Shown: piece after piece, positions 23,110-36,083 of the stretch
Position numbering within the stretch: the stretch's first letter is position 1
Layout of the letters: the number at the start of each line of letters is the position of its first letter
Assembly (NCBI GenBank): GCA_032622095.1
Contig: CP136061.1
Coordinates: 130,582,754 to 130,646,753 of the forward strand
Direction of reading: 5' to 3'
Length of the DNA: 64,000 bases
Source of the DNA: Siphonodentalium dalli
Lineage: Eukaryota > Mollusca > Scaphopoda > Gadilida > Siphonodentaliidae
Position numbers and translations under genes: made by a program
Notes under the pieces: generated by a model
The model's input: only the letters and a program-made list of their open reading frames with translations
What the model was told of the DNA's origin: nothing
The model's database searches: none

Positions 23110-26100
23110 GTGACAAAATATTCATTTTCGCTATGTTTCATACGGTACCCTACCGAAAAATAAACACATTTCAGCGGTCTGACAGGCAATAGACAACCGG
23201 TTGACCGGGCATCAAAATGGGAAAGAATGAACACATAGTTGCAATTTATGGGGCTAATGTTCACACTTAATCAGATTCGACATTGTTTTTTGCTTTCGTT
23301 CTGATTTCGTGACGTCATGGTAAAATATGTAGCGTGACGCGTCAAAAATTCATGACGATTCAGACAAGGTGTCGGCGTCAACTCTGTGCAAATATAGCAT
23401 ATCTGTCGAATTCTTCGAAATTATATATTTTTGGAAATGGAAGAGTATTCCCTACAAAATGATGTTCATATCTTTATTATATATCTCCAAATGGTAAACT
23501 AATCGACAAAATATTAACCCTCACCCCAATTTCACAAATATCCACTTAAATGCATCCATGCAGGTTGTTTCCAATAAAACATCGACAATGCATATTTTAT
23601 AGTATCATACAGGGTTGAACCCTCAGGGGACACGTAGAATGTAAGATTTCGTTCAAATCCTAGATTAGGAAGGTAATAAAATCCAAGATGGCGTCCAAGA
23701 TGGCCGCCAAGTTTTATATTGGCACTCTGTACACAACGAGTGTGCACACCGGGATGGAAAATCGCAAGTGCTTTATTGTAACTGATCTTTATTTCATAGA
23801 GGCTGTATCGTAATATGTATAAGTCAACCGGTTACGTACAACCGACGATGGAGACCAAAATGGCGGCCATAAAACTCAAAAATGTTCCGATAAAATTACC
23901 GGCTTCTGAGTTGCAATAGCATCTGCATGTTATGAGTTTTGTAGCTTATTCGTTCGTGCATATATGTCTGTGGATAATGTCATCCTAATCCGATAAAACT
24001 GTTGGCATTGAGAAAGTAAATGCTCATTTTTTTTCTCAAAATCGACATACAATGCCAAATTGCCACAAAGGGACTGTGTTTCAACCTGACATCCATTTTG
24101 TGGTATACAAGTCAACGTTCTGCTTGATGATGAAACTGCTGAGTTTTATATTAGTACAATAAGAATTGAAGCTACAATGCCGACTAAATATACATATTCA
24201 ATCCTTAATAACCAATGTAGGTGTCCCATGGTAATGGCTCCTTAGACACGCTTACACAAACCGTCAAGCGATGACAACCAATTTATAATCCTGATAATTG
24301 CGGGTATGCAAAGGATGGACAACTTAATTTATATATCTCGCCAATGTTGTCAATGCGTACTGGGGTCATTGGTTTTCACGTTCAGTGGAGTGATGTTCCA
24401 TTGAAATAACCGAAACAAATCTCAAACAAACCTGACATAATAAGTATCTGTGTCGTTCAGGTTAGGTCCCATCACACGTGGATTTATGCTTATTTGTAAA
24501 TGCTAATGCTTTAATGATAATGGTACACACGTACACAACTATGAGAATTACATACAGTACCCGAATAGGATAAAACTATATCATCCAATTTATATATCAG
24601 TATGGAGCAATGTAGGCAATTATCCAAAGATGAAATTTCAAGTACAAGGATTAGAAAGCCACACAGTTAGAAGACGTGCTCAAAATGTCATATACTCAGT
24701 TGCTCAGGCATTAGAATGATGCTTGTCATACTAAAGTTGTCCCTTTCGCTGATGCTAATCGATTTCAACCAACGGGAAGCCAACTCGTTGGTCACATGTT
24801 ACCAGCCATAGCCGCGGAATTATTTGGTCCACCCAGCGACTACCCACTTAAGACCACTCAGACTACACAAAGGTTACCTGATCAAAATAGAGTATATCCG
24901 CTACATGTGTATGTAAGACATTCTCGAGAAATATACTAGCCGTTGAGTACTTTTAACACAAACAATAAGTAGCAGCTCCTTAGCACGATCGCCAATTTTC
25001 TGCAATGGAACAACCTATTTATCTGACATATGTCAAATATTCACGATTCTGTTAATTCTCCCCAGGATACACTGTACGATATGCGTAATTGGTCGGTATT
25101 ATTTGACTAAGTTAACCATGCGAGCACCATACAATCAAACCAGGTTCCACCGTTGCATGTGGCGACGGTCCTATATTCGAAAATGACACACGTCCTTGTC
25201 AAGTTATTGTCGTTGGATTGAATGTGTGGCATATATAGACAATCGTAGTCGGACATTTGATGGCTGTTGGACCTATTTGCTCATAATGTAGATTCTTCGG
25301 CGACAGGTGACAAGGCATATAGTAATCTTACACATAGTATACCACACATATGAAACTTCGAAAGTAGCAACACCCTTTGCATCAAGCATATAAAATTACA
25401 AATCTCTCTAGTTTCCAATGTGTACACCTGGTAGGAATTTAGACCGAGATACTTCATGAGTTGAAATATGATACGTGTTTTCCCTTTGAAAACCAGTTAA
25501 GTGTTACATTTAATAAATCGATCTAGTTAAGGTTATGCGATTAAAGTTAATTTGTCTTCAAAATTGTCGATTCTAACTCACCACCTTATTAAATCGAAAA
25601 CAGAGTTATTTCTTATAATTTTAATTTAGTCCCAATATTAATAAAATTCGTCCAGTTTTCAATTATGTATCCCCATGCCATTTATAAATTACTTGTGATA
25701 ATCAATTACGTGTTGGGAACAATCACGTATCCAGCTGAAGAGTAACTTGATTTCGTCATTTGATTGGTCAGGTCAATTGAATCCAACAATACTGCCACAG
25801 TGGACTAACAAGCGTGCAATTGCAGCCCGTGCATGAATCGCAACTTCTCGGCTTATCATAATTGGCAGAAATGCCCGTGCACATATGCCAACCAACTGTT
25901 TTACAGTGTTCCCCGAGTTGACAGCTAAAATGATTAAATTATGTTCATATATCATCCGTATATCAACTTAATCGTGTCACCCGGCTGTGTAGATCCGCTA
26001 GATGTATAGGTTACTTAGTGCTGATAATTACTAGCATGGTGAAATCATGTTATCAGTGGTTAAATGTCTAACGATATTGTCTACGAATGGGTAGGCTTTA

Positions 26101-27917
26101 TCCAATATAAGATATGGTAGAAACTTATCATTTCTTCGTCTCTTGACGAAATGGATGAACATCATAACAAAAGGCTCAATATATGTATTAATATATTGCG
26201 ACAGCGACGTGAATCTTGAACTGCCGGTGTGAAATAAAATAATATGGAAGTAAGGGCACAAACCTGTGAATTAACTCACCAACCACATTAACTTGACAAC
26301 CACTACTGAGACACCCATGAATACAGTACGTTGGTGGGAAATTGATTTACGCTATCGGTTGCCACTGCGAATAGTTCATAAAATGAGTATTTGCAACGAA
26401 CCTGTAACCGTTCATTGTTATCTAAATCCTCAGAGTTGAGAAGTACTAAACAAATACGAAATAGAACTGCTTATGCAAACACCCATTTCCGTGAGTGGTG
26501 GCACCCCGAGGAAATGTAGAGAAAACAATTTTAGTTCGGTCTAAATTGCTGGTGATTATTGTCCGTTATTACATTGGAACATCACTTCTTTGAACGTAGA
26601 AACCAACTACCAAGGTAAGCAATTGACAACATTAGCGGGGTAATGTGAACAAAGTTGCCCAAGCTTTTCGTATAAACAACATATCCGCAATTATCGCGAA
26701 TAGAGATAGGTCCGTTATCTCCAGACGGTTTATGATTGCGGGTCTAATGTACTACTAGCATGGAACAACTCCTTTAGCTATTGATAATTGAATATATAAC
26801 TATTAGTGCATAGGCATGTTTTATTCGACATTGTGGCTTCCATTATTGCTATACTAATGTGGTTCTTTGCAGTTGTAGCATCGTGTAGCAGAACATTGAC
26901 ATATATATACCACCAAATGATTGGATGTCAGGTTGAAATTCGGTCCTATTTAGGCAATTTGACATTATATGATGTCGTTATTTGGAGAAATTAATTAACA
27001 GTTACTATCTTAATGCCCCTAGTTTCTTCAGATACGGATCACGTTGGCCACAATGACATATATGTACGAACAAATAAGCTACAACAGTCATACCATGTGA
27101 TTTTCTTGCAACTCAGAAGTTGGTCGTTTTATCGGAACAGTTCTGTTTATTTTGGCGGTCATTTTGGTCGCCATCATCGGTTTTACGTAGCCAGTTGCCT
27201 TATACGTATTAAGATACAGACTCCATCCAAGAAACTGCCATATTATATAAAGCACTCGCGATGATCTAGTCCGGTTAGCATACATCTGGTGTATAGAGTG
27301 TCAATATAAAAATTGGCGGCCAACTTGGACGCCATCTTGGATTTGATTACCTTCCTAATCTAGGATTTGAACGATGTTTTACATTATCAGTGTCCCCGTA
27401 CGATTTTACACCATATGACAAGGTAAACTGTGCATTGTCAAATTATTTGGTGGACACAAACTGCGTGGACGCATCTATGTGGTTATTTGTGAAATTGGGG
27501 GAGGGTTAAGTTTTTGTCTATTATGTCAATACTTGGAGAGATATAATGTACGTATGAACATCTTTATATAGGGAATACCCTACCATTTCCAAAAGTATAT
27601 AACTTGGAAGTATTTGGAAGATATATTATGTTTGTACAGAGTTGACACACGACACTTTGTCTGAATCGCCATGCATTTTTGACGCGCCTCGTTACATTCT
27701 TTACCATGAAGTCACCAAATCAGAACGAAAGCAGGGAAATGATGTTGAATCTGATTAAGTGTCTCCATTCGTTCCACAATTTGCAAATATGTTTACAATC
27801 TTTCCGATTTTGATGCCCTGTTAACCAGTTGGCTAATGCCTGTTAACCTCTGAAAATATGTCCTTTTTTTTAGGTAGGGTGCCCTATGAAACATTGTGAA
27901 AAGTTATATTTTGTCAC
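23110..27917. mobile_element. ~4.8-kb element with long inverted arms, inserted in a LINE
   Basis: The outer ends GTGACAAAATATTCATTTTC (23110) and ...ATAACTTTTCACAATG read on the other strand from 27917 are inverted copies. The symmetry continues inward: 23651-23722 pairs with 27302-27372 (CCAAGATGGCGTCCAAG versus its complement), 23943-23965 with 27059-27083, and 24369-24410 with about 26565-26612. Coordinates of paired blocks sum to a nearly constant value. Arms are at least 1.3 kb, diverged by perhaps a quarter, so the element is old. The middle ~2 kb shows only weak symmetry and no ORF. Family unknown. Confidence 0.75.
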
Positions 27918-28550
27918 CTATCATCATTGGAACTTGACGAGTCGTCATTCTTACGAGCAAGACGTTGTTTTGATTTGTTTGAGTTGCCATACAAAAAGCA
28001 AAAAAATATCGACAACTAGCCCAGCAGCCGCCCTGGACTACCCTTCAAATTATGGTACATAGCTGAAGCAGTTACCCGTTTAGCCACTGTATATAGCAGC
28101 TTCCCGGTACCTCTCCACAGTGAGAAAGGCGTGAACAATACAGGAATCAACACTCAGCAATCATCAGGATGAACACAAGAGACAGGAGAGAACAGAAACA
28201 TCATACATGAAAAAAAAAACAGAAAACAATATTTAAAACATCAGACGAGCAATACAACATATAACGAAAATTGAATCTAAAACACCGTGGAGAGGCGTGG
28301 CTAGCCGATTGATTGAGCCGGGTCAACTCAACCAACCGTCTTGAAGAGATGTAGGACCAAAGAGGACCATGAGCTAAGTCGTATCCACAGGTCGATGCCT
28401 CACGTGATACGACCACCCTAGTACCCTCAGGCCTGCTACACCACACCTCACGGGATGCACCCACGGCAAACAGGGTGCCACATTAGAGGATTTTTACCCC
28501 CCCTCCGCAGTGGGGTGGTAGGCCTATTCTATCCCGGGCCAACACAGGGT
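27918..28550 (-). mobile_element. LINE remnant, copy B continued: 5'UTR and ORF1 start
   Basis: The complement matches 12290-12890: 5'UTR block GTATCACGTGAGGCATCGAC, TACGACTTAGCTCATGGTCC, then ATG at 27990-27988 (MATQTNQNN). The frame stops after about two dozen codons at the edge of the inverted-repeat element, exactly where copy A goes on into codons found beyond the other edge (23005). Confidence 0.75.
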
Positions 28551-28555
28551 TCTCC

Positions 28556-29020
28556 ATTAGAGGATTAGCAGCACCAAAGAACAAATTGTCACTCAACGGG
28601 GATAAAGTACCTCCCAGAAATGCAAAATGACCACTCTTCGTGAGATACGCATTAGCAGTTTCGAGGGCAAAAACTGCCTCTTACGGGGATGGGGGTGTTA
28701 ATATAGCAATTTCGAGTGGTGGTGAAACAGTGCACCTCCAGATGTAGTTAAACCTGTCCATGAGAGATAAAAAATCTACCACCCCATGAGTGTTAATATT
28801 TTATCTCCATGAGAAGCCAACCTAGCACTTTTCGAAAAACCACTGTGACACTCTTCGTGGGCAAAAAGAGTGGCAACCCAGCATTTCAGAGAGGTAAAAT
28901 TATCACTTCTTGTTGGGTGACCAGTACTCCGGCACTCTGGATGGGCAAATTACGACCCAATAGTGGCAGAGTAGCTTTCATGGAGCACTAAGATATTATC
29001 TCCCAGGAGAGGCAACTTAA
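28556..29020. repeat. Loosely repetitive sequence beside the LINE 5' end
   Basis: Phrases such as CACTCTTCGTG, GGGCAAAAA-GAGTGGCAAC and TTATCTCCATGAG recur at intervals of roughly 50-120 bases. Strongly decayed; no unit length could be fixed and no coding function is seen. Confidence 0.3.
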
Positions 29021-29335
29021 CTGTCCGTTTAGCCACCCGTTTGTCCGTCCGTCCGCGCATATATATCAGACTTGTGTTATCGTATCTGAATGACATTTGG
29101 CATGGATATTTGTCATCATGACTGCTATCAAAGGTGGACCAAATGACATTATTCACATTTTCTGTTCTCGATTTATACTTTATCTGGAAATGTGCGTTTT
29201 TTTGGTCCGACTGTGTAGATATATATCTCAGTCGTGGGTTATCGGATCTGAAAGATGTTTGGTATGGACATTTCATCAACACGCACTCAAAGCATTTCGT
29301 CACTTCGTGGAGCCTTTTTCGTCCAACTGACATTT
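29021..29335. repeat. Dispersed repeat, copy 1 (partner at 54857-55215)
   Basis: Contains CGTCCGTCCGCGCATATATA, TTATCGGATCTGAAAGATG and ATTCTGTTCTCGATTTATAC-like strings that recur, diverged, at 54857-55215 (TTATCGGATCTGAATGAAAT; TATTCTGTTCTAGATTTATC; TTTATCTGGAAAT). Internally it is itself a duplication (around 29060 and 29215). Confidence 0.55.
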
Positions 29336-29519
29336 AGTTGAAGCTGGATTCATCAATCAGAAAGCACTGGGTGGGTGTCAGGAGTTATGACCAATGAACA
29401 ATAACAAAACATTCCCTCAAAACAATCTCACCTATAACAGACTATCATCACTCGTACCCGAAACACGATTTACAAAATATTTGCACGCAGGACGGTTTAT
29501 ATGAAAATGATGACCGGTC

Positions 29520-30790
29520 GTGTTGCATCAACTAACACAATCATTAGCAAGATAGTTTTGGAAATATATTTTTTCTTGAATAATAGCTTCTGGAAACGTC
29601 CGGATTTTTTTAAACTAACAAACGTCAACTCACAAAATCGCCGTGGAACATTGGATGTCACGTGAACATGCTCACGTTCAGAAATAGAGGATCTACAACG
29701 AGTCCACAGTTTATAGCGGAAGGTACAAAACGAATCCAGTAAATTAGGTCTGGGCCCAGCCTTTGAGGACGAGTTGTAGATTATATTAATTATACATGAA
29801 CCAAAACCTCGATAAGCATACTTAAATCAACAAATGGGACGCGAAACTAACATCGTCTTCTATAAGGCACGCGATAACGTTTCACGTAACTATGAGTTGT
29901 TTGCCCGCGTAAAGAAATAGTCCCAGATAACTAAAGACTCTTTGGCGTGTTTACTGGCGTATATATTTAATGACATAACTTTTCAAACTCTTCATTAATT
30001 ATAGTTCGTTGGAAAAATATTGTATTCCATAATATTTTGAGATGTAGCGTTCGAAACAGATGACAAACCATAAGTCAAAGGTCACCTGGCGCTATTTCCT
30101 GTTATACAACGAACCTTTCATATCACAAATTATAGAATGGGTTTATTGAATGGAATAAGGGTAGGAGGGTAGGATCATGTAATAATTACTCGTTCGACAT
30201 GTCTCGCTTCTTCGGTTATAAATTCTTATAACAACCTCCACTCAAATTTGGGTTCGGTTTGGAAAGTTGTGGCGCACGTTGCGGGGTATACGTTAATACA
30301 CTTTTCCGAGTTTGTATTCCTACATTGTTTATACTCCAGTTTTGAAGAGAGAAAAAAACTGGCCGTATTATGATATTGGTCCGTCCGTTCGCTTTTTTTC
30401 CGTTTCCGTTTGGTTTTTATTTAGTCTGACATTGGTATGTGATTTACTAGCCCAAAAATTGTTCAAGTTCGAATTTGGGTTCCGTCCGCCAATTTTTACC
30501 AGAGTTATGGCCCTCTATGGGATTACCACGAACGTATTTTGCCACGCCCTAGCAATGCTCTTGTTCGGTCAGTGCTTTTGAAAGCCCATTTTTCGACTTA
30601 GAAAACATACATAGTTTGTCCAAGCTCGTACTCCTTCACTACCAATGGCAATTATTGCAATAACCAACACAACCATTGCCAAGAGTTTTGTCAATATATT
30701 TTTCTTGGCTTCTGGAAACGTTCAGTTTTACCAATAACTGGAACCTGTCAAGTCACAACATCTTCTTGCGACATTCACTGGAAAATCAGT
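29520..30790. repeat. Pair of diverged direct repeats about 1.1 kb apart
   Basis: 29535-29665 and 30655-30780 share AACACAA-CATT-GCAAGA, AATATATTTTT-CTTG and GCTTCTGGAAACGT in the same order. The sequence between has no recognised gene; a phrase GTCCGTCCGTTCGC occurs at 30388. Confidence 0.5.
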
Positions 30791-30799
30791 AGGGCCCAC

Positions 30800-31564
30800 C
30801 GCATGTGCAGGCCACCACCCCCGGGAAGCAAATAGCAAGCATGCTAAGATATACGAACCAGGATACATTCGGTGTGTATGGATCACAAACCCCGAGACCC
30901 AGCTTCGATATCGCTAGACGGCTTGTTTGATAACCCGTCATGCACCTTATCAACTGAACCACCGGGGTAGGATAGCAAAGTTGGGGGTCTTGACAACGTC
31001 CAATGTTGGGACGTTAACCTTTTGGTGTCAATTTGTTCGAAGGGAATACCAGGCTGGTCTCTTCACACACACATCGGTTTAGAGCTTGGCAGAGCACAAA
31101 CATATCATGGGATGTCAACGTGCATGCATTTGTCACGTCGTATATATAACGATATATTAAAAGCCCACGCGGCCTTCTCACTCATGGAATCGACGATATG
31201 CATGTTGAGATGATGTGGCGTTCGTTGTTATAGTGGAATCTTTGTCATGCCATTCTCGAGTATAATGTATATCAGTGGTGTTGTATTGTTCCGAGTGGTG
31301 TCACTGATGCTATTCGAACAGGCATTCGTCCACTCTCAATATATCCACTATCGTCCTTTTCAATGGATCACAAAACCTTGGGAAGCTCTATAAACCGGAC
31401 CAAACACGAATTATTCTTTATAAATAGGAAGTAGATTAATAACAATGATATCGACTATACTGTATTTCTTGTTCATGGTGCATTTTCCATAGCTTACTAT
31501 ACTTAACAGTCCACACATCGGGGACATGCGTCGATTGTCTCGATCTGCAAACACTTTCAACATC
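30800..31564. other. No feature seen
   Basis: No gene or repeat shared with the rest of the window was recognised in this stretch before the LINE fragment. Confidence 0.35.
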
Positions 31565-32886
31565 AAGTACAATATAATGTTCTTTATTGATGAACTAGGG
31601 GCATCCCTGTCAGATTCGCGCGATGGCCTTCATATTAGCTCTATTTAATGTGCTGATGACATAACTATTCTCTCATTCGCAGACGGAGGTCTCCGTAGAC
31701 TCCTCAACTTATCTCAGCTATATAGTCTAAAGTGGCGCTTCGAATTCTCACACGAGAAAAGCAAAGTTGTTGTATTTGGCACCTCCCAAATTCGGCGTCA
31801 CAATAAGGATAGATCGTGGGAGCTCGGAACCAGACATATCGCCAACGTAGATGAAGTCTCTCATCTGGGTATTATTCAGAGCTCAACTGGTCAACAGAAC
31901 CAAAAAGTTGAGAAGGCTACTGATATGCTACGTAAAGTCTTCTTCTCAACCGAGCGCTCTCCTTTAACCAACCTAAAGATTCTTAAGCATATCGTTATTC
32001 CCAAAGCTCTTTATGGTTGTGAATCGTGGTGGGGTTTGTCACATACGCAGTATACGACGTTAGAACGCGCTACCGCATGTGTGTTAAGAATTTACAGCGC
32101 ATTCCGAAACGCAGCAGTACAATATTATCCCTATCACTACTCGGACTTATCCCTATTGAGTACGAAATTCAGCGGAGAAAATTATTGTTTCTTGGAACAC
32201 TGGTTAACTTACCACGGAATCACAGAGCAGCTCTCGATGTATTCCTATTCAATTATCATGGTAATCGAATATATGGTCGCCCGATGACAGGATTTCTGAA
32301 AGATATCTCTGATATTCTCCATAAATTCGACTTATACCATTATCTCACATCTTTTACGGAAACGGGTTCCTTCCCCATTCAGACCACTTGGAAGAAAATT
32401 GTCAGAGATTGTCTCTCTGCTCACTACTCACGCGAAGTGAGTCAGAGTGATCAAAGAGAAGATTCTCTATCATTCTTCTTCAATGTAAAACCCGACAATC
32501 AGTCAATGTGGAAACTTTGGCAGCTCTCTCGGGAAGAACCTGAGTATTTTCCAATCTGTATCAAGATGGCCAATATTTTGACCAAAACCACGTACGTCAA
32601 TGACGCTCAATGTAGTCGCTGCAACCAAACATATTCAAATCTCTTGTTTCATTGGTATCTCGAGTGTACATCTGAGTTCGCACAGATGGTACGAAACACA
32701 TTTTGGTATTCACTGATTGACATATTTGGAATTTAAACCTTTATCTTTATTGACAACCTGAATTGGGATACATTCCTTGCGTACTGCCTTGTCGGGTGTA
32801 GCCCAATGCAAATTGAATTGCTGTGTGATGAATATCGCCTTTTCAAGCGATGTGTGAGGTTTATTTTCATCCTATGTTCTGACTAA
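31565..32886 (+). pseudogene. LINE reverse-transcriptase fragment (palm to carboxyl zinc motif)
   Basis: Starts inside the RT palm: FIDELGASLSDSRDGLHISS, then CADDITILSFADGG (active-site motif with Cys for Tyr), KSKVVVFGT, and LKILKHIVIPKALYGCESW at 31970-32030. One frameshift near 32030-32060 moves into a 236-codon frame with NHRAALDVFLF and a carboxyl CxxC...H...C (CSRCNQTYSNLLFHWYLEC). The stop at 32734-32736 is premature: the same frame runs on to a further stop at 32884-32886 (DNLNWDTFLAYCL ... FILCSD). 5'-truncated. The tail organisation matches the 49441-51421 element. Confidence 0.75.
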
Positions 32887-32989
32887 GTTCTATGATAAAA
32901 TAATCATATCGGATACCTCATTAACGTATATATAATATCGGAAGAAATCCCTTAGCATATTGCATTGGTGCAGAAGTTCACCTCATCTC

Positions 32990-33085
32990 ATATATATGTA
33001 TACGTATGTATGTGTGTATGTATATATATGTATACATATATATTTCAAAAGTATATATGTATGTATATATATGTATATATACTCG
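32990..33085. repeat. TATG/TATA microsatellite
   Basis: Alternating pyrimidine-purine run of GTATGTATATATATGTATAC type, imperfect throughout. Confidence 0.9.
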
Positions 33086-33684
33086 TCTCAAACTTCTTGT
33101 TTTGCGGTTTATTACTGCTTCAATTTATTTATAGTGTTTCATGAACTAATCTTCGGTCTTCGGTATGAGTTGGTTATAACTTATGGAATTAGATTGGCAT
33201 ACTCACACTTTGATGGATGAGCTTACTTCAAGTGAGCCTTCTCAAGTTAAATCGTATTGCATGTGTATATATGTCATCATTTAAATTTTGTATATTTTAC
33301 CATAATGGTCTCCATATTTGGAGGAATAAAACATATCTCTCTCTCTTCAGATTAAAGTTTGCATTCTACAAACAAAATAGATAACCGTCTATGTCGGAAC
33401 CATGGTACATATTACGTCACTCCGGATGAAATTATCTTCTCTCTCTGGTACACCCGTGCACTATAGGTCTACTCATAGAAATAGGATATAAAAAGTATTT
33501 TTATGTCCGATTTCTATGGGTCGTGTTTGAGGTCTTGATTGTGACGTTATTGGCGGCAAACTATGTTGTAATAGGGGATAGCATGCACGTATTGACACTC
33601 ATCCGGCCAACCAACTGTACAAAATTACCCAAGTTCGTAAAACTTATATTTTTCCGAGGTTCGCCAGTATTGGTCACTAAAATT

Positions 33685-33830
33685 CAGAGAATACCTACAG
33701 TGCTTGTTTGAATACTGAAATATCTCACAAGGGTCTGGAAAAGTAACATAGAATTTTCACGAAATTCGATATTTCTTTCCAGACACGAATGAGATGTTAC
33801 AGGTATTCAAACAAAAACTGTGGGTATTTT
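33685..33830. mobile_element. Short inverted-repeat element
   Basis: CTTGTTTGAATACTGAAATA near 33703 and GTATTCAAACAA near 33808 pair, as do CTGGAAAAG (33736) and CTTTCCAG (33775), with mismatches. About 130-145 bases; probably a small decayed MITE. Confidence 0.55.
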
Positions 33831-35302
33831 TATTATATTCACCTTATAAATGCTCAAAGTTGCTAAATTATGTTTTCATAGTACAACAAATTGAAGAATA
33901 CTCTGAAAGAAACAACTGGTTGACCCAAATTTCTAAAACGCTACAGTGAATTAATGAAAGCTACAGTGAAATAACCAAATCGTATTTCACTGTGCATTCT
34001 AAGAATATACCACGATCCACATTTCCTGTAATTTCCCTCTATTTTATAGGCAAGCATATAATAAATAGGCCTAGATGTCAATTTTATGTCAATCATTGTT
34101 TTATATTGATCGAACCAAACGATACAAATTGTAAGATTCAAAATCACAAAAACTAGATGAGATTTATGTTGAAATTACAACATTCTTTTGTTTCGAATGG
34201 TGATGAAATAGTGACCCAATATAGAACAAAGATGATCTTTTTCTCCATGTTCTTCTTAGTGATTATGTTTTAACAAACTTGTATACATTTTTGGACGTTT
34301 ACCCACTGCGAGTACCTTGGTCCCTTTAACCCTTTCTATACTTAATACTTATTGACGATTAGTTTCCTTAGCAAATGTTCATATAGTAAAACATGGGTTA
34401 TCCGTGCATTGGGGTGACCTTATAAGCAGCAAACCATTGCATTCCAAATTCTATACTTTCTTTACCCCCCAGAATATCAAGATATTATATATACTAACAC
34501 ATTCTATACTTTCTTTACCTCCACAAAATAAAGATATCTATACTAACACATTCAAGTTAATATTACTTTCGTACAACACCACCTTCCTCTAAAGTTCTAC
34601 GTTTATACATGAAAACTGAAATATCCTATCGTCACCCCCTTCCCACCACGCGCGCATCTAATGTAATCGCTTGTCTCCACGAGCTCGTTATCAACACTTC
34701 ATAACACAAAGCACAAAGCACAAAGAAAAAAAACATCCTTTGATAGTGGCTGCTGGCGCGTGGTGGGATTGGGAAAATCATCCACGGAAACGACCCATGC
34801 ATATCAGCACATACGCTTGTTGTCGGATCAGATCCATGAAATCTTGATTAATCCTATATGTGTAACTGTATATATAATGAAATTACATGGAATAAATACT
34901 GTTTAAACTAAATCATATTTTCTAAACACTGGTCGTTTGTTGAACTTATTATCTGAACATTTCCCTCCAATAATTATGAATCATTCAGCACTTGTATTAT
35001 CATTTCGTTTGACTGTTGAGTGCTAATATATATATATATCGTTAACTGTGGCTTGCAACAGATTATAGTTAAACTGGTTTTATGTGTTGTTGAAAACCTA
35101 ATTTATTAGAAATATGTATGATATATGTCTTAGGATAATATATCAGTGTCAGTTTACGCCAGGTAGAGGGAAGTTTTGCCCATATCTATACATGAAGTAA
35201 TAGTTGTGTTATGCGGAAGTGATCGACCGTCATTGAGAAAAATTGGTGTTGGTGCGGCGTGGGAGCAGATTCTATGAAAGGAAAAACATGATTGTCATTA
35301 AT
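33831..35302. other. AT-rich interval with one short tandem duplication
   Basis: Around 34445-34560 the phrase ATTCTATACTTTCTTTACC, followed by an AAGATAT and ACTAACACATTC phrase, is tandemly repeated with a spacing of about 57 bases. Nothing else recognised. Confidence 0.45.
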
Positions 35303-35306
35303 TTAA

Positions 35307-35748
35307 AGGCACGAGCGGCGTTCGTTGCAGAAATATTTATATTTGTTCAAATCGCCATCAACGGAAGGATATTAAAATATATATAGTTGTGTTCATATGC
35401 CAAACATAATCAGCGCGTAAATAGTATATTGTCGTCAAGACGTACGATGGTGTACGTAAACAAGAACCTGCTCGTGTTACAGAAGTGTCGCTTCTGTTTA
35501 CATAACACAGCCCAATTCTATTGGTTAATCACACACAAATGATATAAACGCTCTTTATTTTTTCCATATCAGGAAAACAGTAACAAATAACGCTCTTAAC
35601 ATTTGACAATAACATACTGTCTATGCCATATTTCTGATTGGTATAAGAACAAGGTATGTCTATATTTTACAATTCTTTCTGTTTATGGCGGTTTTTGACG
35701 GAGCTGAATATTTTAACAGCATACCCACCACCAACGCCGCCCGTATCT
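35307..35748. mobile_element. TTAA MITE, AGATACGGG family, copy 3, in the 3' flank of the SLC22 gene
   Basis: 442-bp element flanked by TTAA (35303-35306, 35749-35752), with ends AGGCACGAGCGGCGTTCGTT and complement-like AACGCCGCCCGTATCT. It lies 200-640 bases downstream of the transporter stop codon. Read on the gene's strand it carries AATAAA (35559-35554), the first canonical polyadenylation signal after the stop. Confidence 0.85.
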
Positions 35749-35947
35749 TTAACTGAAAACTGAAAGGCCTAAAATTTGAAGTTGTAAGTTCTTGATCTAA
35801 CATTTCTAGTGTTCTACATTGTCCAACATTGAATATATAATAATTGCTCGTCATATATATAGTTGCTACAATATACACACGAGACATGGACATGGCATTT
35901 GTCGTATTTTGTTGTATTTGCCGTATATTTTGCTCACAAAACATCAG

Positions 35948-36083
35948 TCAGGATGCATGAGCCATTGAAGTTTCGTTGGTAAAAGTCTGGTTAACATACA
36001 CATATTTCTCCTTCAAAGATACGGGACTTTTGGTGTCTCGTTGTTTCTGAATATTTACTGCATATTTCGTTGTGTTATCCTTC
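35948..36083 (-). CDS. SLC22 gene, last coding exon
   Basis: Acceptor TTTGTTTTGTTTCAG; the first base completes the Lys of FGK. Codes a 44-residue hydrophilic tail ([20 protein letters not shown] ... [10 protein letters not shown]) ending in TGA at 35950-35948. Length and charge fit the cytoplasmic tail of the family. Confidence 0.85.

Noticed and set aside
25040-26090. Continuous inverted symmetry to the very centre of the 23110-27917 element
   Set aside because: A possible match near 25240/26070 breaks the constant coordinate sum by about 300 bases and may be chance.
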